Origin: Epiperipatus broadwayi
Taxonomy: Eukaryota; Onychophora; Udeonychophora; Euonychophora; Peripatidae
Direction: 5' to 3'
DNA length: 64,000 nt
NCBI GenBank assembly: GCA_028023455.1
Contig: JAQFVV010013314.1
Location: 95,836-159,835, forward strand
Of this stretch, positions 1 to 12,282 are shown piece by piece. Under the pieces are notes generated by a model. It saw only the letters and a list, made by a program, of their open reading frames with translations. It was not told the origin of the DNA and made no database searches. The first letter of the stretch is position 1; each line of letters opens with the position of its first letter. The position numbers were made by a program, and so were the translations under genes.

Positions 1-330
1 AACAGAATTTCATCAATATTTAGCTTTCCAAACCAGCTGTTTACATAAACTAAAAAGCAAAAAGAACATTACATGAGAGCTTCTATTTATAAAATTAATT
101 ATTCTCTGCTTTAAAATGATGGTATATCATCAAAAATAAGTCAACCCCCCCCTCCCAAATAGACAAGTTGAAATGAAATACATAAAACACCCCACACCCT
201 TTTTCTATACTCTGCAGACAATCCAAAATAAAGAAGCATTACAAATATTGATAAGCTTTCTATTAATTTTAATATCAAACATAATTGATAAATCATAAAT
301 ATGAATATTATTTGTGCTCAAATATTATAT

Positions 331-616
331 ATATATATATAGATAAATGCTTTGCTTGAGTTGGTTTTTTAGATCTAATGTCCCAACTCCTCACTGAAGA
401 GACCCATAGGTCGAAACCGGTCTGGGGATGGGGACAATCCAAGATAAAAATGATTTGAATGCCTTCTCTTGTAGTAGCATTTATCATAAATATAAAAAAA
501 GCTTGTTTAGAGCTATTAGCACGCTCTTAATTTTACATATTTGTAAGTGCAAGCTATATATAAGTCATGTGACATCTGACTTAATATTATTAATATATAT
601 ATATATATATATATAA
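331..616 (+). mobile_element. Retroelement fragment carrying a hammerhead ribozyme
   Basis: This segment lies between two TA microsatellites, at about 331-341 and 593-616. It contains the hammerhead ribozyme at 380-435. The reading frame at 428-616 starts inside the ribozyme and ends in the TA repeat, so I do not treat it as a gene. No RT or GIY-YIG coding sequence is visible nearby. It could be a solo terminal repeat of a Penelope-like element or a small non-autonomous retrozyme; the sequence does not decide between them. Confidence 0.45.
380..435 (+). ncRNA. Type I hammerhead ribozyme, canonical core
   Basis: All conserved core blocks are present in order. CTGAAGA (394-400) matches the CUGANGA block. 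Stem II is GACC/GGTC (401-404 with 409-412) closed by a CATA loop and has the canonical G10.1-C11.1 pair. GAAA follows at 413-416. Stem III is the palindrome ACCGGT (416-421), and C422 gives a GUC cleavage triplet. Stem I pairs CCTCA (389-393) with TGGGG (423-427). It then continues through an internal loop to GTCCC (380-384) with GGGAC (431-435). The internal loop in stem I opposite a short stem II loop is the usual setting for the tertiary contact. Stem III has no loop of its own, as in PLE and retrozyme hammerheads that act as dimers. Cleavage is predicted after C422. This is sequence and hand-folding evidence only. Confidence 0.85.
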
Positions 617-1529
617 CACAAACATACGCATACGCACTACATATATTAACAAATGAATAAAGAAAATTACAAGAGAAAAGCAATCATGTCCAAATCCATT
701 TAGATATAGAATATTATTTTAAAATTACGAATAGCTTTTCAGTTGATCACTTTCTAAAAGTCTTTATTTACTATAATTTAGTTATTGTGGTAATATGGGA
801 GTGAATAAATATATGCAATAAAAGTTTATACTACCTGTGTTTTTCCCTGGGATAATGATGAAAATATAAAAACAAAGGTAATAATTAGTTCGGCTGGTGA
901 CTTCCTATGTGTTCAATCCAAATAATTTCACGACTTGGTATTGATTCTCTTCGGAGTAGGTTGAAATATTTCAGTAGCATCTCCTGTCCAGTATTGGCAA
1001 AATTATTTATTGTAATTATTAAAATTATTTATTATAGATTCAATCTACTCCAGCTGCAATTTAATATTGCATTACACGTTTCCAAAACTTCACAATTTAA
1101 TAACATGTGGAAAATTATTTTCTTTAAAGCAGTATCAGACGAACTGTCCTTTCCAAAAAATATATTATTCTCTATATTTTTTTTTGTAGACACATTTTTT
1201 GGAGAAAGTTCTTACTCCTTTCTTTTATCCCTTATCACCCACATGGTTTTGAGGTCTGGTTTCTCTTTAAACAAAGCAAAAATCTTTTACCACATTTTTG
1301 TTTTTTCAAGGTCAGGACATTTTGTTGACCACCTGTAATTTGTTTTAGACTCATATTTTTTTGTTTCACTTTTTACATTGTTTAGATAATAATCTATACA
1401 GTTTTAATATATTGTTTTTCATTTAAGATCTTTTTTCTCTATTATAATAAAATGGGCTGCATTATCTTCCATCTTCGAAATCAAAATTATATTTGTTGAA
1501 TTTCATTCATTCGTCCATCCATCCAAACA

Positions 1530-1602
<73 letters not shown>

Positions 1603-1835
1603 CTCGTGTTGCAATAAAATACAAGAAGACAAACACCCCTCCCTTTTTCATTCTTCATCTTTATTTTAACCCTTTCTCCAGCAATTTAAATATCAAATAT
1701 ACTCGAATAAATAATATAAGAACTATATACACATGCGTGTGTACAAATTTTCCTTTTGTGAAACAATGTTTGAAGCCACCCTACATATGAGTTTTCTCAA
1801 ATATGAAAATATAGATTGATTATGATGAGTTAGAA
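617..1835. other. A+T-rich intergenic or intronic DNA with TA repeat
   Basis: No supported gene. An open frame of 143 codons on the + strand (907-1338) is rich in Phe, Ser and Ile and matches no family I know; the T-rich composition alone could produce it. A long TA microsatellite occupies about 1531-1599. Confidence 0.5.
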
Positions 1836-1837
1836 GA

Positions 1838-2345
1838 AGTTAAACAATTATAAATACCTTGGTCAGATTATTAATACAGATAGAAACATAATGGATAAAA
1901 TTAATCATATAATTAAAAGGGAAGATTTTTAATAAATGTGTTTTACCAGTTCTTATTTATGGATCTGAGACTTGGACACTTAATGGAAGAGAAATACAGA
2001 GACTTCAGACTCTCAAAAAAGTATGGAGAGATACATATTAGGAGTAACAAGCAGAGATCGAAACCACAATATATGGGTAAGAGAACAAACAGGTCTTACT
2101 GACCTCATTGAAAAAAAATAAAAGAGTTGGGCTGTACATATTGCTAGACGAGATGATAATAGATGAACAGTTAAAATCTTAAACTGAATTGCAAGAGATT
2201 GTAAAAGACTCAGAAATAGACCACATGTGAGATGGCTGGCTGAAATAAGAAAGGGTGCAGGGATGATGTGGAGAAGAGAAGCTAAAGATTGGAGAAGATT
2301 GATTGAACTTGGAGAGACCTTCATCCTGCAGTGAATTGATATTGG
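1838..2345 (+). pseudogene. RTE-clade LINE, C-terminal fragment
   Basis: Conceptual translation, with several stops and frame changes, gives the typical end of an RTE-type LINE protein: YKYLGQII, then KCVLPVLIYGSETWTL, then a stretch resembling ERYILGVTSRDRNHNIW, and finally a region resembling RPHVRWLAEIRKGAG...WRREAKDWRRLIELGE. It lacks the endonuclease and the RT palm, so it is 5' truncated and dead. It is clearly related to the 3' end of the LINE at 56.8-60.1 kb, with which it shares whole phrases in the same order. The opposite-strand open frames at 2013-2391 are shadows of it. Confidence 0.8.
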
Positions 2346-4847
2346 CCTGTTTAACCACATGTAAAGAGCCACTTATATACTGTATTAGCACAATACGATT
2401 TGAGTAATAAATTTCTAACGTCTTTAAAACATTAGATGTTATTTGTTATTGATGAGTTACTTTATTATTATTGTTACTTGCACTTTTGAAAATATACTTA
2501 AAAATATATTTCTTAAATTATTTTAACTTTCATATTTCATATTCCCACATCCATCATCTAATTGATAATTTCAGTCATATATTAGGTTTATTTAAAAGTA
2601 TCATGATTTATAGAAGCAACATTTTTGATATTAGCAGTTAATATTAGCATTAATAATTGTGAGATATGGGTTGGAAACAATGAAATCTTCTTTGCTATTC
2701 TGCTGTATTGATTATAAAGTTTATAATTAAATCATAAATAGTAAGAGACTAATTTATTGTACTTAAATATTTTAAACACATAAATATTATCAGATTTAAT
2801 TTATTTATAATTGAAAACTTAAAGAGAATATTTTAGTCCTATCATTATTGTTATATTTCTTTATTACTCTATATCTAATACAAATATATGCATTTATTAT
2901 AGTAATCCTGATATATTATTAATTTATATTGATATACAAATATTTATTTACATAAAGAGTTATTTATTTATTGCTGATAAAGCTAAGACATTGTTTAATT
3001 AAAATCAGATTATTTTTAATCATAATACTTAGCAGATTTAGCTCAGTTATTCACTTTTTGATAATTATAATATATGAGTATGCATTATAACTACAACAAA
3101 TTTGATGCATCTCAGATTGGTTATATGACAAAACTGCAGAAAAAAATGTGTTTAATAAAAACTCATGTGAAGCGACTAATAAATATCGAAACTGTCATTT
3201 GCATGTATGCATGGATATGCATGTCACTTGAGTAAACTGCCTAAAAATTGAAAGAAAGATTAGTTTATGCATTTGAACATACTTAATAAATTTACATTGT
3301 AATATGTGAAAAATAATAATAAATTACATTGTAAAGGAAAAAGGATAAATGCTTTTGAAGCTGGAAGATTTATGAATTGTATAGTTTTCGGAAATACAAA
3401 GCATTTTTGAAGTATTCTATTAGTTCACCTATTTTAAATTTGTTTGGGATAATATCTCTCACATTTTAGAATAAATCTGATAATGGATTTGAAAATAATA
3501 CTAACATTTTAGAATTAATAAATATAAGTAAATATTTGAGCAATAATTAAAGATTGGAAATAAATTTTCATTCTTCCTATGTTATGAAAGATAAATGAAG
3601 ACAGAAAAAAAAGTTTTTCTTTTTCTTTTTTTATTTTTTATATTTCACTTATTTGTATATAAAAGCATAATATAATGTATGTAAAATTTGTTTGCACAAC
3701 ATATTTTGAATAGAATATAGATGGTGTTTTTAAAAAATATATATTGTTGTTGTAATGACACCAATAGCATATTGATTCTAGCTCGTGACATATATATTGT
3801 TTGAAAACATGTTGTGTGAACAATATCAGCTAGGTAAAGATATCTGAAACAAGGAATTAGTCATTCTAATTCCAGAAGTACAGTATTTTATCCCATATTG
3901 CTTTGCATTCCAGTCTCATCTAATTTTGAAGCAGTGTTGCAGTGATCAATGCTGAAGAGGGAAACAATTGCTGATTAAATCTCTTTTTCCACCATAGCTT
4001 GAATAGTTGTATTTTAAAGACTAATTTAAAAGTATTTTTCAATACTCCAGTTCTTACAGTCAGTTTAATGACTTTGTCTAGTTCTATAGTTTGTGGCTAG
4101 GCAAAACATAAATGACATCAGCTGAAATGCCTGAAGGATGCAGTTGGATCCAGAAAATAATGCTGAAGTTTGCAAAATCTGCCAGTGCAGCACTTCTATA
4201 ATACTATGATAAAAGAAATGGACAGTGTCATATGACCTACTGATGTTATACCATATATAATACCACCAGTGCTATTATATTTACTCTCTAACATTACATG
4301 TGTCCAGGAAAAAAAAATACCATTATCGGAAGAATTGATTAGGAGAATTTTCAAATATTAAGAGATTGGTATCTGGAAAAGCCATGGTTTGTGACTCTTT
4401 CAATATTTAACATGGCAAGATCTTATCATTGTAAATTCTATAAAGCCTTAAACTTAAATTTAAAATATTTTTATTACTATGATACTGAGTTAAATAACCT
4501 TTGGTTGGTTATTTAATTCTTCACACTACACTATATAATTTTTGTCTTTAACTCTTTAATTACCGATTTTACATTTTTTGGCAAAAAATGCATTTATAAG
4601 ATACTATTGTTATCATAATAATATACATTAAGAATTTATTATCTCTTATAGTTTGAAAAGTAAATTGTTGACAAAAATGTTACCGTAATGTTGTCCTACT
4701 TTTCATTTGCTGTATAATTTCAAAAATAAAGTGTTCTAGCAAGTAATATATAGTGTTTATGATATTACATAATTTTGTATATCAGTTTAGCCTTTAACTA
4801 TGATTTATCAAAGACATATAAGTTAAATTTCACTAGCTTAACATATT

Positions 4848-4885
<38 letters not shown>

Positions 4886-4912
4886 ACTATACTATAAATA
4901 TAATCATATATA

Positions 4913-4948
<36 letters not shown>

Positions 4949-5300
4949 ATATATATATATATATATAATATTATCATTCTAATTATGATAATTTTAAATT
5001 ATTAAATATATTTATAATATGTAAAAAAAAAAAAATTAGAAATTTTAAAAATATTTTAAAAATAATAAAATATTATTTTATAATTAAAAAATGAATATAA
5101 TTTTTATATTATTTAAAAATAAGTATAAAAGGGGTTTTTTTAAAATAAAGGAAATTAAAATATAATTTTGTTATTTTTTTAAAAAAAAAAGAAAGGGGAT
5201 AAGGGGTATTAAAAAAATATATATATATAATTATTGTTTACTAATTCATTTTACTATGTAATACTTTTTAGATATGTTAATTTTATATCAATTTTTATTT
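2346..5300. other. A+T-rich DNA, no gene seen
   Basis: No open frame with recognisable similarity. It contains a TC microsatellite (about 4852-4881) followed by TA tracts (about 4910-4967), and a very A/T-skewed stretch at 4970-5230 with many A and T runs. A slightly richer segment at 3880-4230 has no coding signature I can name. Confidence 0.5.
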
Positions 5301-5312
5301 TTACTCACCGGA

Positions 5313-5378
5313 ATCCTGCAGAACATAAAGTCAGTCTTCTTCATCCTTTGTATCCACATGCAGGCGACAGTGATATAG
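5313..5378 (-). other. Possible orphan exon with strong donor site
   Basis: On the - strand a segment ends in CCG followed by GTGAGTA, a consensus 5' splice site, at about 5307-5316. The sequence before it (up to about 5378) is clearly less A+T-rich than its surroundings and is open in one frame (ACMWIQRMKKTDFMFCRIP). The + strand is also open here, giving NPAEHKVSLLHPLYPHAGDS. I recognise neither product. It may be a small exon, a non-coding RNA exon or a repeat fragment. Confidence 0.2.
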
Positions 5379-5639
5379 AAAAGAAGCATACAGTGGTATA
5401 CTTTTTTTATTAATAGTTTTTCATTTGATAACTGTTAAATCCATATTTAGTATAAATATTATTCGCATTAGCTGTTATTATATTTTGGACTATTTTCATT
5501 ATTTAATATTAAATATTAAATGTCTTTACAAAAATTTTGAATTTTATTTTAAACTTTTCAAATACAGTCAACTATTAGGGATAGCGCAGAGTAGTATATA
5601 GCAAACGCTTCAAGTTAGCATTATTCTCTTCTACATGTG

Positions 5640-5725
5640 TTTCTGACCTGACTAATGATGGTAGTAGCATGATAATCAAATCTGGATCTTTAGATTCGTG
5701 AATAATAACGCTCTAACCACCTTGG
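5640..5725 (-). repeat. Degenerate tRNA-derived SINE head
   Basis: Read on the - strand the segment begins CCAAGGTGGTTAGAGCGTT, a good match to the start of a tRNA with a box A-like GGTTAGAGCG. A decayed box B lies about 35 bases further on. It resembles tRNA-derived SINE heads rather than a functional tRNA, because the acceptor stem and T arm cannot be formed. Confidence 0.4.
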
Positions 5726-6790
5726 AATTGTATTTGGAAAGCTTAAATTAAAATTTATAATTTAAAAAAAAAAAACATTCAATATTTAATATTAAATGAT
5801 AAAAATAGTCCAATATATAATTACAATTAAATTTCCATCATCACAAAGCTTAATGTATCAATTCTTTTGTTCAATGCACAATAAAACTTATAAAGATTAA
5901 CTATTATAAAAAAGCAGATGATTACATACTCTTCTCTCTGTAGCTTTTACTTTAAAATTTCATATACTTTGGACCAATAAATATTAAATCAACATTAAGA
6001 CTCTTCATACTACATATATCAACTAAATTATTCTCTTCAGGTATGTTAGAGATCAAACATTTATCTAATATCCTAATATAATGAAGTTATAATAATATTT
6101 ATACTTTTAAAATAAAATTACAATAAAGCCACAAACTACATTGAATGAATATAGACTATTTTCAATTATATGCTACACAAAAAAGGTAAATAAACAAACA
6201 AAAATGTAAATAAATATTGAAAACTTAAACAATTTTTCTTCATTTTTATGCACAAGTTTGATATAGTATGGTATTTTAATTGATAAATTGTTTATTTTGC
6301 ACACTTTGATAATACATTTTTTCTTAATAACAATAAAATGACATATCTATTTGTAGTGAAAAAAAAATCATTTTTTAAAATGATAAGTCGTATGTTTAGA
6401 AAAAAAGAAAAAATGGTAACAAAAGCATATTTATGCTATAATGCTTTGGGATTCTGAAATGAGCTATTTTTTTTTATTTTTTTTTTTGTAAAAAAACTGT
6501 ATTTATAGTTAGAAGGTATGAATCTAGAAAAATGTTTTGATATATATTATTATGTTGAGAAAAAAGTTAAAGACTATTAAAAAAGTCTCACACCTCATTC
6601 TCCATATTATTTTTAAAAAATTAAAATATAGTACAATAATATTTTTTTGAGTGTTCATGAAAAAGTAAACACCCCCCCCCATTAAATATATATACTAGTG
6701 TCCTCCCTAATTTTTTTTTCAAAATTTTTATACTATGTAATTAAATCATCTGTATTATATATAAATACATCTTAAAAGTATTGTTCATAT
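5726..6790. other. A+T-rich DNA, no gene seen
   Basis: Long A and T runs and short TA tracts. No open frame or RNA structure that I can support. Confidence 0.5.
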
Positions 6791-6794
6791 AATG

Positions 6795-7560
6795 ATCATT
6801 TATAATCAATATTTATCCACAACATGATGAAGGTTTTTTCCAACTTTAATCCAATTTTTCTGATTATCTAGCTCTTTGTCACTTCATCACACCATAAAAG
6901 GTTTTTATTTTATCCATACATCTTACATGTTATTGTTTTTTAGGTCTTAAATACTCCACTTGGAATTTAGTTTAAGACATCATTGTTCATCTACAGCCTG
7001 TGACCTTTTCAATCCCTTAATTTTTTCAATGATGCCACAAATAAATCTTTGTTCCCTCATGCATGTATTTCATTGTCAATCCTCACATTTCTTGAATAGT
7101 CTTAAGTCTCTGAATTGTTTTTTATTAAGTATTCAAGTCTCTGATCCATAATAAGAACTGGTAAAACACATTTATTAAAACCTCAATTTTCAAATACATA
7201 GGCATATTTTTTAATACTCAATCATTTCCACCAAAAGCAAATGTATTCCAGTTTCATTCTGTAATTAACTTTATCCATTATATTTCTATTTACATCAAAA
7301 TTTTAAGAAGGTATTTATCATTGTTAATTTCTAATTCATAATGTTATCTGTAAAATATCCATTGAACATTACTTCAATCTTTCTAGCATTTGTCTTTAGT
7401 CCCACTTTCTTCCTTAGATGTAATAACTTTTGCAATATTTTCTGAAACTCTGAAATGTTATTTGAAAAACAAGCACATCATTTGAAAAATCTAGATAACA
7501 TAAATAATCTCACCATAGCTTACCACTTTAATCCACAAAATACTCAGCAAATAGAATAAT
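6795..7560 (-). pseudogene. RTE-clade LINE, RT to C-terminal fragment
   Basis: The - strand translation, with many stops, retains in order: a decayed F-x-DDVLVF (the RT catalytic YADD-type motif) near 7490, a Lys-rich block, a remnant of DVNRNIMDKVNY, then KCVLPVLIMDQRLEYLI (the YGSETW block), GNKDLFVASLKKLR and WCDEV near the end. The order matches the RTE copies at 1.84 kb and 56.8 kb. The open frame at 7491-7904 on the same strand overlaps the upstream end, but I see no RT motif in it. Confidence 0.65.
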
Positions 7561-8280
7561 TGATAGTGTATTTGTCTATTGGTCAATTTACTGGTCCTTT
7601 GATCTATTAATTCATTTAAAATGTGTATAAACTGGTCATCCAAGCTATTGATTATGAAATTAAATATTTTACTATAAAGTAGGATATCTGGTAGTTTAAT
7701 GAAGTACATAAATGAAAAATGGAGTTGAAAGATGGCACAAGCATACGTGCACATCCGTAAATGCTGTACTACAGGTACTAAATCAATATGGCCAAAATAT
7801 AAGTTTCTAAGACTATGAATCAAATATACTATACTAATTACACTATGGATTGAAGTATCAAAGAGCAAATAAACCATAAAATCACCAAAACAAATACCAA
7901 TCACTGTTCTTCAGACAAATAAGACAAACTTGGATCAACTTATATTTCTATGACAAGACATCCCCTTTCTATCATTAAATACTCACCAAAGAAAAATATT
8001 AAATATCTCAAAACTTTCAAATAATATCTGCAAATACTGTTGAAACAGAGTTTTAGACTATTAATAAAAAAAAATTTTAAAATTTCAGGTTATTTCATTT
8101 TTTTTAGTTAGATACAACCAGTTGTTACTGATACAGTGCTATTTAATCACAATTGGTTTTTTGTGCCTATATATATATATATATATAACTACAACCATTA
8201 AATGTCTGTATTTTTAAATTATATAATAATAATTCAAACAAATATATTTAACACAGTATTCAAAATTAAATAATATATTC

Positions 8281-8331
8281 TTTACCAGAAGTACTTTCAA
8301 TTGTTTCACTGACAATCTTTATCAACTATTA
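8281..8331 (-). ncRNA. Degenerate hammerhead motif in PLE1 3' tail
   Basis: On the - strand: stem I TAG (8326-8328) pairs with CTG (8286-8288), with one G-U pair. The core TTGATAA (8319-8325) resembles CUGANGA. After one or two extra bases comes stem II, GATTGT with ACAATT. Then GAAA (8295-8298), the palindromic stem III AGTACT (8290-8295) and a U at the cleavage position (8289). Core positions C3 and G8 are changed, so activity is doubtful. The block GAAAGTACTTCTG is shared with PLE2 (and, with one change, PLE3), which argues for descent rather than chance. Confidence 0.5.
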
Positions 8332-8381
8332 ATACAAATGTACAAAAAATAAAAACTTGCATTACCCATCATTCAATCTAT

Positions 8382-9925
8382 TCAAATTTCCCACAATTCT
8401 GTTGTCTTTATATTAGCCGATTGTTTATTCATTAAACCACCTCTATTCCTAGATATCATCATTGCCTCTTTAATTTTATGTTTTTCACTACACCTTTCAA
8501 TTTGAATAATTTTTATATCTCTATTATTAAATTTAAAACCATAATTACATGTTTTATTATGATCAAATATAATTGATGGAGTATTCATATTTACTGAAGA
8601 TATATTTTCTTTCTGTACACGTTTATATAATGTCTTATGATCATTATATCGTTTTTGTAATGTACATTTGGATTCCCCTATATATTTTATTCCACAACCA
8701 CATTCCAACATATATATAACAGAACTTAATTCAAACTTAGAAATCTTGGCTTTGGAGTTATTTATCATATCATTTATATTATTTGAAGAGAAAAAAGAAA
8801 TTCTACACAAACCACTAAAAAGTTTATTAATTAATTTAGCTTGTTGATTAGATATAAAAGGAATAGAAATCCATTTATCACTTTTTAATTTACTTAATAT
8901 TTTCTTATTATTATTCTTATTTTGATTATATTTTGTAATTGTATTATAAATAATATTCCTTCCATAACCAACATTCAACATATCAGTAATATATACATTA
9001 ATATTTTCAATTTTATCACTAACAAATTTGCACAAATAATCATTTCTAAATAAAAATGACTTCAAACCAGCTAATTTATGACTCATATGAACTTTAGAAT
9101 TATATGGAATATAACCCCTAATTTCTACAGGCTTTAAAATCATATTATAATCAAACACATTATTATTTCTTTTAATAAATATATCTAAAAACTTTATAGA
9201 ATCTTCCTTCTCTTCATTTAACACCCATTTTACATTATTAATTATATTTAACTCATTAAACAAATTAACTATTATTTCATTATGTGCACATATAAATACA
9301 TCATCAACATATCTACAATATACTTTAATTCCTTTATATTTTATCTGAGACAATATCTTAACCTCATAATTAGAAATAAAAAAATTACAAAGCTGTGATA
9401 CCACCGGAAGACCCATTGGCCAACCAAAATTCATTTTATAAAAGCAATCATTAAACCTAACATATATATTATCATTCACAAATCTTAATATTTTAACAAT
9501 AAAATTCCTAATATTATTATCTATAGATTTTAAAAACAAAGCTCTTTCAATAATCTCTATTGATTCCATACGATTAATTGAACCATACATTTCAGATATG
9601 TCAAGTGTACACATAACATCATTATTATCAATTTTTATATTTTTAATCCTATTAATAAAATCAAATGATGATGAAATCGTATAATCTCCAAATCCAAGCA
9701 CATCTTGCATTATTTTAAAAAACACCACCAAAATCAACAATTACTCTTAATGGATAACAATTTTTATGCAATTTTATATTTGCAAAGATTCTTGGAAACA
9801 CTGCAGACGACGGATATAAACTGTAATATGTCTTTGCATCAATAACTTTTTTCTTTTTAGCAGTCATTAAAATGTCATTAATAAATTTCATTCTATATGT
9901 ATCAATATTATTTAATTCACTTTTC
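8382..9925 (-). CDS. PLE reverse transcriptase with GIY-YIG endonuclease
   Basis: The 452-residue open frame (9740 to 8382) contains the RT palm and thumb and a C-terminal GIY-YIG nuclease. Visible motifs are DISEMYGSI (RT motif A region), GWPMGLPVVSQLCNFF (motif B), CRYVDDVF (motif C, with the catalytic YVDD) and IKFLDIFIKR. Then come YMLECGCGIKYIGESKCTLQKRYNDH (positions 342-367, nuclease core) and IKEAMMISRNRGGLMNKQSA at the end. Known PLEs use this pair to nick the target and prime reverse transcription. A further stretch (9745-9925), readable as YYSLYPSSAVFPRIFANIKLHK, is the RT finger region in another frame, so one frameshift lies near 9720-9745. The N-terminus is missing. Probably inactive in this copy, though the catalytic part is unbroken. 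Confidence 0.85.
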
Positions 9926-9966
9926 TTTTTTTTTTTAATTTTGAATACTGTGTTAAATATATATAT

Positions 9967-10545
9967 ACATATTTATATATATATATTTAATATATGAATA
10001 TATGTATATAAATATATATATACAGATTTAACAATATGTACTCAGTAAAGTTATACACTTTACATGCAATAACTAAATCAAAACACTATCATTTAAAAAT
10101 GCATCCAACTTCTATTTTCAATCCCAGTTCATATAAAGGTAGTAAATCTGTTAAGTGATAAGTGATGAAAATAAAGTTAAATGAAGAAAATGGCACATAT
10201 AATTCAATTCACAAGGTAGAATTAATTAGAACTTATTTTAATATCTTTAATAAAGAAGGAACTGAACATTATATCCATAAATGACATTTAATATTAGACT
10301 GCCAATATACAGTCACTGACATGATAAACTTTTCATAAACTGATTTTATAAATTGCATTCACTTTTTATCTGCACAATAAGTCACTTTAAATTGAAGTGT
10401 ATTGATTTGGCCAGAAAATGGTAAGTATATAATTATAATAATTATATAATATTATCTCTGCATTAATTGATATTTATAAAATAAAATATTCAATTATCAT
10501 TTACAAGGATATTAAAATGAGGCAAATTAGCTTATGTATTTATCA
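9967..10545. other. TA-rich spacer, no gene seen
   Basis: TA microsatellite to about 10022, then A+T-rich DNA without a supported feature. Confidence 0.5.
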
Positions 10546-10549
10546 TTTT

Positions 10550-11650
10550 CAAACACTAATGATCAAATGCAGCATACAGTTTTTTTCATATTTAATCCAG
10601 TTTTTTTAATGCATAGACTCTTCTCCAAATCACACAAAACAAACATTCTTATTTTACCATCCAGCTTATATCTTGTTCCATTCTAAGTATTTTATAGTCT
10701 TTTGGTGTCAAATTTTAAACCTGAACTGTCCATTTATTACCATCCATTCTAATAATAAATTTTAAACCTTGAACTGTCCATTTATTACCAATTGTTCTAA
10801 CAATATATTTAGCTAACAATTATTTTACTCCTTTAATTCTTTAAATGATGACAATGTTACCTGTTTTTTATGAAACAGAAATACTTCAATTTTGATCTTT
10901 ATTTGTTATACTTTCATCTTTTAATACTTCCTTGAATAATTTGAAATTTCTATATTGCTCTTCTGTTAAATGACCAAATCTATATCATAGCATTAAATGA
11001 GATATGAAATGATAAGCACATATATTAATTGTTTATTTTCAGAGTCATAGGCAAATTACTTTCTAATATTATGATATTTCTAAAAAAATTATGGCATCCA
11101 AGTTTATTTCTATTATTAATTTCATCCATTGTATTTACATCATATTACCAATATGTCCAAAGTGATTTATAGATATTACCTTTTTTGAGTTCATTATTAT
11201 TACTTTTTATTTTCTCCTTTGAAGAAAATATATTCATCTTTAAAGTACATTTTTGTTTTCCCTTAATAAAATATACCATTTCTTGATGTTTTAAAGTATT
11301 ATTTGTAAAAAATAACACATCTTCTGCAAAATCTTAATGACTTAAATAATTCCCATTTTTATCAACAAAATACTACTTGTAAAATTGCTGTAAAAAATTT
11401 GGAGATATGGAATCATTCTATCATATATCCTTTCAAATAATAATGTTCTTAGTATCATTATGTAATCTAACCCTGCTATGCATTTTGATTAATATTCTTC
11501 AGAATATAACAATATCTGCAATCTATTTAATCACATTAGGGCTAAAATCAAATGCCTTTTCATAGTTATAATTACTGGTCCTTTCTATTCTCTTAATGTA
11601 AGATCCACTGTACTAAAATACTTTTAAATTCATCTTTTTCTTTTGGTTAG
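10550..11650 (-). pseudogene. RTE-clade LINE, RT and C-terminal fragment
   Basis: The - strand translation shows NYEKAFDF (RT motif A block) near 11560-11580. Near 11320 comes FAEDVLFFTNN (a decayed YADD motif) followed by LKHQEMVYFIKGKQKCTLKM, the usual RTE sequence after the catalytic site. Further on a remnant of the KWTVQ block and EWRRVYALKKLD-like residues mark the C-terminus. Many stops and frameshifts. A direct duplication of about 55 bases lies at roughly 10715-10800. Confidence 0.65.
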
Positions 11651-11827
11651 TTAGATTTCAAAGTTCATAATTGACTAGTTGTAGTATGGGAAAAATCTCT
11701 ACAAAAGTGTTAAAAGATGGATAATCTATAATTTTTAATATTTTTACCATATTTCTAAAAATTATTATTATTGTATTTTTCTATTTATTTGATATTTTTT
11801 TGTCATTTAAACATTTGATGTATAAGT

Positions 11828-12282
11828 TTGTGTTCATCACTTTGTAGAAATTTTTTTTTTATTTCTTTATCTGCTTCTTTTAAGATATCATTAATAATGA
11901 CCTTATTTAATGAGGTCTTCCTTTGTTACATAGATTTAATTGTAAAACTCACTTCTTCATTTAAAATAATAATATTTACTAAGGCTGTAAAACCTCAAGT
12001 GTGTGCACATGAAAATGCGAAGGTAGGGACCTCTACAGGTCTTAACCATAAGCTTATGCTTTGGAATTCAGGAGATATATTGACTGATAAGAAAAATTGT
12101 TTTATTTTTAAATTTTCATATAATCCTTTTTCAAACTCTTCAGCACAATCCATAATGATTATCATTCTTTCTAGTAACATTTCCTCTACTCTTTTTATTG
12201 CAGAAGCAACTTTACTTACAATACAAAGATGTTGTTTTACAATGTATTTTTGAGTTAGTAATAAAATAAAAATCTTCAACAA
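11828..12282. other. Overlapping open frames of unknown nature
   Basis: Two frames overlap on opposite strands: + 11828-12253 and - 11995-12282. The - frame (95 codons) has SAIKRVEEMLLERMIIIMDC and an amphipathic charged pattern, but I cannot place it in a family. It lies just upstream of the RTE fragment on the same strand, so it could be a decayed upstream part of that LINE. Confidence 0.2.

Larger units (their letters stand above)
8241..9966 (-). mobile_element. Penelope-like element, 5'-truncated (PLE1)
   Basis: It comprises the coding region at 8382-9925, a 3' untranslated tail with a degenerate hammerhead motif (8281-8330), and a terminal stretch at 8243-8270. That terminal stretch recurs inverted at 9935-9962, at the 5' side. 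The right end runs into TA microsatellite at about 9960-10020. The inverted copy of the 3' tail at the 5' boundary is what remains of a head-to-head partner, the arrangement seen in full at 39.7-43.0 kb. Confidence 0.8.

Noticed and set aside
907-1338. 143-codon open frame as a gene
   Set aside because: Composition is that expected from T-rich DNA, no family motif is seen, and there is no supporting splice or promoter context.
3947-3970. CTGAAGAGGGAAAC resembling a hammerhead core
   Set aside because: No stem II can form between the two blocks and no stem I partner follows.
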